Assembly (NCBI RefSeq): GCF_000013045.1
Contig: NC_007677.1
Coordinates: forward strand, 1-64,000
Length of the DNA stretch: 64,000 bases
Direction: 5' to 3'
DNA from: Salinibacter ruber DSM 13855
GTDB lineage: Bacteria > Bacteroidota > Rhodothermia > Rhodothermales > Salinibacteraceae
Shown here: positions 60,470 to 64,000 of the stretch, in pieces
Layout of the letters: the number at the start of each line of letters is the position of its first letter
Numbering within the stretch: the stretch's first letter is position 1
Notes under the pieces: model-generated
The model's database searches: none
Told to the model about the DNA's origin: nothing
What the model saw: the letters and a program-made list of their open reading frames with translations, nothing else
Translations under genes and position numbers: made by a program

Positions 60470-61330
60470 ATGCGTCGCGCAATGATCAACACCGCCCTCG
60501 GGCTCGCCGTCGGCTACGCGGCGATCGCCGGCCTCGCGTTTGCCTTTCAGGACCAGCTCCTCTTCCAGCCGAGCGACCGCCTCCGCGCCACGCCCGAGGA
60601 CGCGGGCATGGACCACGAGACGGTCCGCCTCGACACCGACGATGGCGAGACGCTTCACGGCTGGTGGGCTCCCGCCCCCGATGTTTCACGTGAAACGAAC
60701 CCCGGGGCGTCCGCGAAGCAAACGCTCCTCTTCTTCCACGGCAACGCCGGCAACATTTCGGGGCGCCTGGAGAGCGTGGAGCAGTTTCGTCGGCTCGGGC
60801 TCAACGTCCTGATCGTCGACTACCGCGGGTACGGGCAGAGCACGGGCACCCCGTCCGAGGCGGGCCTCTACCGCGACGCGGCGGCCTGCTGGCGGCACCT
60901 GACGGAGACGCGGGGCCTCGCGCCCCAGAACATTGTCGTCTTCGGGCGCTCGATGGGCGGTGGGCCCGCGACCTGGATCGCGTCGCGGAAACGGCCCGGG
61001 GCCGTGATTCTGGAGTCGGTGTTTACGAGCGTGCCCGACGTCGGCGCCCACCACTACCCGTTTCTTCCGGTGCAAACCCTGGCCACGAATCAGTTCGACA
61101 ATGCGTCCCGGGTGGGGGCGATCAGCGCGCCGCTCCTCTCCATCCACAGCCGGGACGACCGGATCGTGCCGTTTGAGCTGGGTCGGAAGGTCTACGAGGC
61201 GGCCGCCGCGCCGAAGCAGTTCCTGGAGATCGAGGGCGGGCACAACGACGGGTTTCTCGTGTCCGCCGAGGACTACCTTCGGGCGATTGACGATTTTCTG
61301 GAGGAGCACCTGGGTTCGGGGGACGAGTAG
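60470..61330 (+). CDS. Alpha/beta hydrolase, membrane anchored (BEM46/YqkD-like)
   Basis: 286 residues. An N-terminal hydrophobic segment (ALGLAVGYAAIAGLAFAF) anchors it. The hydrolase core has FFHGNAGNISGRLES (oxyanion loop), VDYRGYGQSTGTPSE, the nucleophile elbow FGRSMGGGPATWIA, the acid in HSRDDRIVPF and the His in GGHNDGF. This set is typical of BEM46-like hydrolases of unknown substrate. The parS-like site at 60682-60697 adds a VSRET-containing loop before the core. ATG at 60470; a later ATG (60482) is possible. Confidence 0.9.
   Translation: MRRAMINTALGLAVGYAAIAGLAFAFQDQLLFQPSDRLRATPEDAGMDHETVRLDTDDGETLHGWWAPAPDVSRETNPGASAKQTLLFFHGNAGNISGRLESVEQFRRLGLNVLIVDYRGYGQSTGTPSEAGLYRDAAACWRHLTETRGLAPQNIVVFGRSMGGGPATWIASRKRPGAVILESVFTSVPDVGAHHYPFLPVQTLATNQFDNASRVGAISAPLLSIHSRDDRIVPFELGRKVYEAAAAPKQFLEIEGGHNDGFLVSAEDYLRAIDDFLEEHLGSGDE
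60682..60697. other. parS-like site 5
   Basis: TGTTTCACGTGAAACG, one terminal mismatch, inside the alpha/beta hydrolase gene, where it encodes DVSRET in a loop. Confidence 0.85.
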
Positions 61331-61565
61331 AGGGCGTGGGGGCACGGAAGCGTGGGGGCGTAGGGGAGAAGAGCCATGGGAGAAGGGGGCTTAGGAAAAA
61401 GGGGCGGGGCTGCTGATGGGCGTCCGCCAAGGTGCTGGGGCGCGCGGGTCTCCGTTTCTACAGCCCGAACCGCTACGCTCTCGACGCCCGTGCGGCCGCC
61501 ACTCCCATGCTCTTCACTCTCATGCTCTTCACCCCCGTGCCCTCAACTCCCGCTCGTCCAACCGC
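61331..61565. repeat. Purine arm and pyrimidine arm between convergent genes
   Basis: After the hydrolase stop come units like GCGTGGGGGC and GGGAGAAGAGCCATGGGAG (61335-61390). Before the mfd stop are their complements, such as CTCCCATGCTCTTCACTC, then CATGCTCTTCACCCCCGTGCC (61502-61545, split here for length). The two arms could pair across about 110 nt. It resembles the blocks at 43420 and 49283 in style but not in exact unit. Confidence 0.5.
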
Positions 61566-64000
61566 TTACGCCTCCACCGTGGCCATCGTCTTGGTCTCCT
61601 CCAGCAGCAGCGACTCGGTCACCTGAAGGGCCTCGTCGAGGGTGTTTACGTCCTGCACGATGGCGCGCATGAGGCCGCCCTCCACGTCGTCCTTCATCAC
61701 GTACTCGCGGTCGAGGAGGGTGAGCTTTTCGAGGAGCGGGTGGAAGACCTCGTCGTAGAAGTACGGGTCGGCGTCCTCGCTGGGGAGGTAGAGGAAGAGC
61801 CGCTCGTTCTTGTAGACCACCTTCGGCATGCGGAGCCGCTCGCCGAGCAGGCGGAGCCGGGCGCCCGTGAGGAGGTTCTGCACCGGCTCCGGCGCGTCGC
61901 CGAAGCGGTCCTCCATCTCGTCGAGGAGGTCGACCAGCGTCGTCTCGTCCGGCGCGTCGCTGATGCGGCGGTAGAGGTTGAGGCGCTCGGTGTTGTCCCG
62001 CAGGTACGACTCCGGGATGTAGGCGTCCTCCTCCACGTCGACGGAGGTTTCGGGCCCGGGCGGCACGGCCTCCCCGTCGAACACGTCGTCGAACTCTTCC
62101 TCGCGGAGCTCCTTGACGGCCTGGTCGAGGATCTTGTGGTAGGTCTCGTAGCCGACGTCCTCGATGAAGCCGCTCTGCTCGGCGCCCAGCAGCGAGCCGG
62201 CGCCGCGGATGTCGAGGTCGCGCATGGCGATGTCGAACCCGCTGCCGAGGTCGGAGAACTGCTCCACCGCCTTCAGCCGCTCGCGGGCGTCGTCGGTGAG
62301 GCCGTGCACGGAGGGCACCAGGAGGTGGCAGAACGCCTTCCGCTGCGATCGCCCCACGCGGCCCCGCAGCTGGTGGAGCTCGGAGAGCCCAAAGTGCTCG
62401 CCCGCGTGGTTGATGATCATCGTGTTCGCGTTCGAGATGTCGAGCCCGTTCTCGATGATGGAGGTGGAGACGAGGACGTCGAGCTTCTCGTTGACGAAGT
62501 CGAGCATCACGTCTTCCAGCTCGCTCGCGCTCATCTGGCCGTGGCCCACGCCGACCCGCACGTTCGGGACCATGGCGCGCACCATCTCGGCCACCTCGTG
62601 GATCGTCTTCACGCGGTTGTGGATGAAGAAGACCTGCCCCCCGCGGCTCGTCTCGTAGACGATCGCGTCGCGGATGACGTCCTCGTCGAAAGTGTGGATC
62701 TCGGTGTTGATCGGCTGGCGGTTCGGGGGCGGCGTCTCGATGAGCGACAGGTCCCGCGCCCCGAGAAGCGAAAACTGGAGCGTTCGAGGGATGGGTGTGG
62801 CGGTCAGCGTGAGCGTATCGATGGCTTCCCGCATCTTGCGGAGCTTCTCCTTCGTCTTCACGCCGAAGCGCTGCTCCTCGTCGACGACGAGGAGCCCGAG
62901 ATCGTCGAACGTAATGTCGTCGGACGTGATGCGGTGCGTGCCGATGAGGATGTCGACCTGGCCCTTTTCCAGCTTCTCGAGAACCTTGGACTGTTCGGTC
63001 CGGGAGCGGAAGCGGGAGAGCACCTCCACGTTCACGGGAAAGCGCTCCATCCGCTCGCTAAACGTGTCGTGGTGCTGCTGGGCGAGGATGGTGGTGGGCA
63101 CGAGCATGGCCACCTGCTTGCCGTCCTGTACGGCCTTGAAGGCGGCGCGCACGGCCACCTCGGTCTTGCCGAAGCCGACGTCGCCACAGACGAGTCGATC
63201 CATCGGCACCGGCTCCTCCATGTCGCGCTTCACCGCCTTGGTGGCCTCGGCCTGGTCCGGCGTGTCCTCGAATTCGAAGCTCGCCTCCATCTCGCGCTGC
63301 CAGGTCGTGTCGCTGGAGAAGGCGTAGCCGTCCGACGCCTTCCGCTTCGCGTACAGCTTGATGAGGTCGCGCGCGACCTCCTTGACCTGATCCTTCGTCC
63401 GCTGCTTTTTCTTCTCCCACTGCTCGGAGCCGAGCTTCGTGAGGGTGGGCTGGTGCCCCTCCTTGCCGGTGTACTTGTTGAGCTTGTGGAGGGCGTGGAC
63501 GTTGACGTACAGCACGTCGTTGTCGGCAAAATTGAGGCGGACGGCCTCCTGCTGGTTGTCGCGGACGGTAATCTTCTTCATGCCGTCGAACCGCCCGATG
63601 CCGTGGTCCACGTGCACCACGAAGTCGCCCCGCGTCAGGTTCTTGATGTCGCGGAGGTTCATCCCGTCCGCGTGGCCCTCCCACTGCTTGGTGGAGGGGC
63701 GGTGGTAGCGGTTAAAGATCTGGTGGTCGGTGAAGACGGCCAGACCCGCCCCGGGCCACTCGAAGCCCTCGTGCAGCGACTCCACGACGAGCCGCGCCCA
63801 GCCGTGGTCGATCTCCGACTCCAGCAGGTCGCGGAGGCGAGAGCTCTGGCCGTGGCTGTCGCAGAGAATGAACGTATCGAGGTCGCGGTCGCCGTTTTTC
63901 TGGAGCCGCTTCCGCACCAGGTCCATGTCGCTGTTGAAGGACGGCTGCGGGTCGGCCTCCAGGTCGAGCGTGTCGGTGGGCGTGCCGTTGGTGGAAGACT
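61566..64000 (-). CDS. mfd: Transcription-repair coupling factor Mfd (N-terminal part outside the window)
   Basis: Translocase that removes stalled RNA polymerase and recruits UvrA. The frame is open to the window edge, so the N-terminal UvrB-like domains are missing only because the window ends; 811 codons are seen. The RNA-polymerase-interacting domain is FVVHVDHGIGRFDGMKKI. The translocase motifs are GDVGFGKTEVAVRAAF (Walker A), LLVVDEEQRFG (Walker B), TATPIPRTLQFSLLG, STSIIENGLDISNANTMIIN and QLRGRVGRSQRKAFCHL. The C-terminal D7 domain is complete and ends KTMATVEA. It converges on the hydrolase gene. Confidence 0.96.
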   Translation of the reverse strand, partial: SSTNGTPTDTLDLEADPQPSFNSDMDLVRKRLQKNGDRDLDTFILCDSHGQSSRLRDLLESEIDHGWARLVVESLHEGFEWPGAGLAVFTDHQIFNRYHRPSTKQWEGHADGMNLRDIKNLTRGDFVVHVDHGIGRFDGMKKITVRDNQQEAVRLNFADNDVLYVNVHALHKLNKYTGKEGHQPTLTKLGSEQWEKKKQRTKDQVKEVARDLIKLYAKRKASDGYAFSSDTTWQREMEASFEFEDTPDQAEATKAVKRDMEEPVPMDRLVCGDVGFGKTEVAVRAAFKAVQDGKQVAMLVPTTILAQQHHDTFSERMERFPVNVEVLSRFRSRTEQSKVLEKLEKGQVDILIGTHRITSDDITFDDLGLLVVDEEQRFGVKTKEKLRKMREAIDTLTLTATPIPRTLQFSLLGARDLSLIETPPPNRQPINTEIHTFDEDVIRDAIVYETSRGGQVFFIHNRVKTIHEVAEMVRAMVPNVRVGVGHGQMSASELEDVMLDFVNEKLDVLVSTSIIENGLDISNANTMIINHAGEHFGLSELHQLRGRVGRSQRKAFCHLLVPSVHGLTDDARERLKAVEQFSDLGSGFDIAMRDLDIRGAGSLLGAEQSGFIEDVGYETYHKILDQAVKELREEEFDDVFDGEAVPPGPETSVDVEEDAYIPESYLRDNTERLNLYRRISDAPDETTLVDLLDEMEDRFGDAPEPVQNLLTGARLRLLGERLRMPKVVYKNERLFLYLPSEDADPYFYDEVFHPLLEKLTLLDREYVMKDDVEGGLMRAIVQDVNTLDEALQVTESLLLEETKTMATVEA

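Overview
The window looks like an origin-proximal stretch of an extremely halophilic member of the Rhodothermota, most probably Salinibacter (cf. S. ruber). The signs are GC-rich DNA, strongly acidic proteins (long Asp/Glu-rich extensions in DnaA, ribosomal protein S2 and YidC), few recognisable Shine-Dalgarno sites, Bacteroidota/Rhodothermota-style gene order (rpmB-rpmG-DUF4295-like, yicC-gmk-rpoZ-coaBC) and an intein in DnaB. The species call is an inference from gene content; no alignment was run.

Layout. 0-3 kb: dnaA and dnaN. 3-12.6 kb: a sigma-factor/membrane-partner locus, a SCO1-type protein, an SDR, rpe, a CsoR-like repressor, two unknown proteins, the SRP RNA gene, yajC, a RibBA-like protein with a degenerate second half, and a 54-residue membrane protein. 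12.66-13.09 kb: a gene-free block with five perfect and several near-perfect DnaA boxes plus an A/T-rich run, the probable oriC, 11 kb from dnaA. 13-22.7 kb: comEC, nusB, a phosphatase, ychF, a LolA-like lipoprotein with a LolC/E-like permease, a phosphosulfolactate-synthase-like protein, and rpmB-rpmG. 22.7-23.3 kb: tRNA-Pro, a tRNA-Arg(UCU) split by a 210-nt group I intron, and tRNA-Cys. 23.4-35.3 kb, all on the minus strand: dnaB (with intein), a family 4 UDG without cysteines, coaBC, rpoZ, gmk, yicC, tRNA-Ser, then the rplM-rpsI-rpsB-tsf-pyrH-frr block. 35.7-43.4 kb, plus strand: yceD-rpmF-plsX-fabH-fabD-(lipoprotein)-fabG and a DEAD-box helicase. 43.4-49.5 kb: small membrane proteins, DoxX, two related promoter/hairpin elements facing each other, an M29 aminopeptidase, a frameshifted PKD/SPOR protein and two tRNAs. 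49.6-61.3 kb: rpmH-rnpA-yidC-mnmE, a thioesterase, three small unknown genes, then mnmG-rsmG and an alpha/beta hydrolase carrying five parS-like 16-mers. 61.6 kb to the end: mfd, cut by the window edge.

How it fits together. The gene set usually packed around a bacterial origin (dnaA-dnaN, rpmH-rnpA-yidC-mnmE-mnmG-rsmG, parS) is all present but spread over 60 kb, with the DnaA-box cluster placed apart from dnaA. Two splicing elements of different kinds, an RNA intron and a protein intein, lie about 1.2 kb apart. Two enzymes (RibA-like domain, UDG) have lost the cysteines that bind metal in their families.
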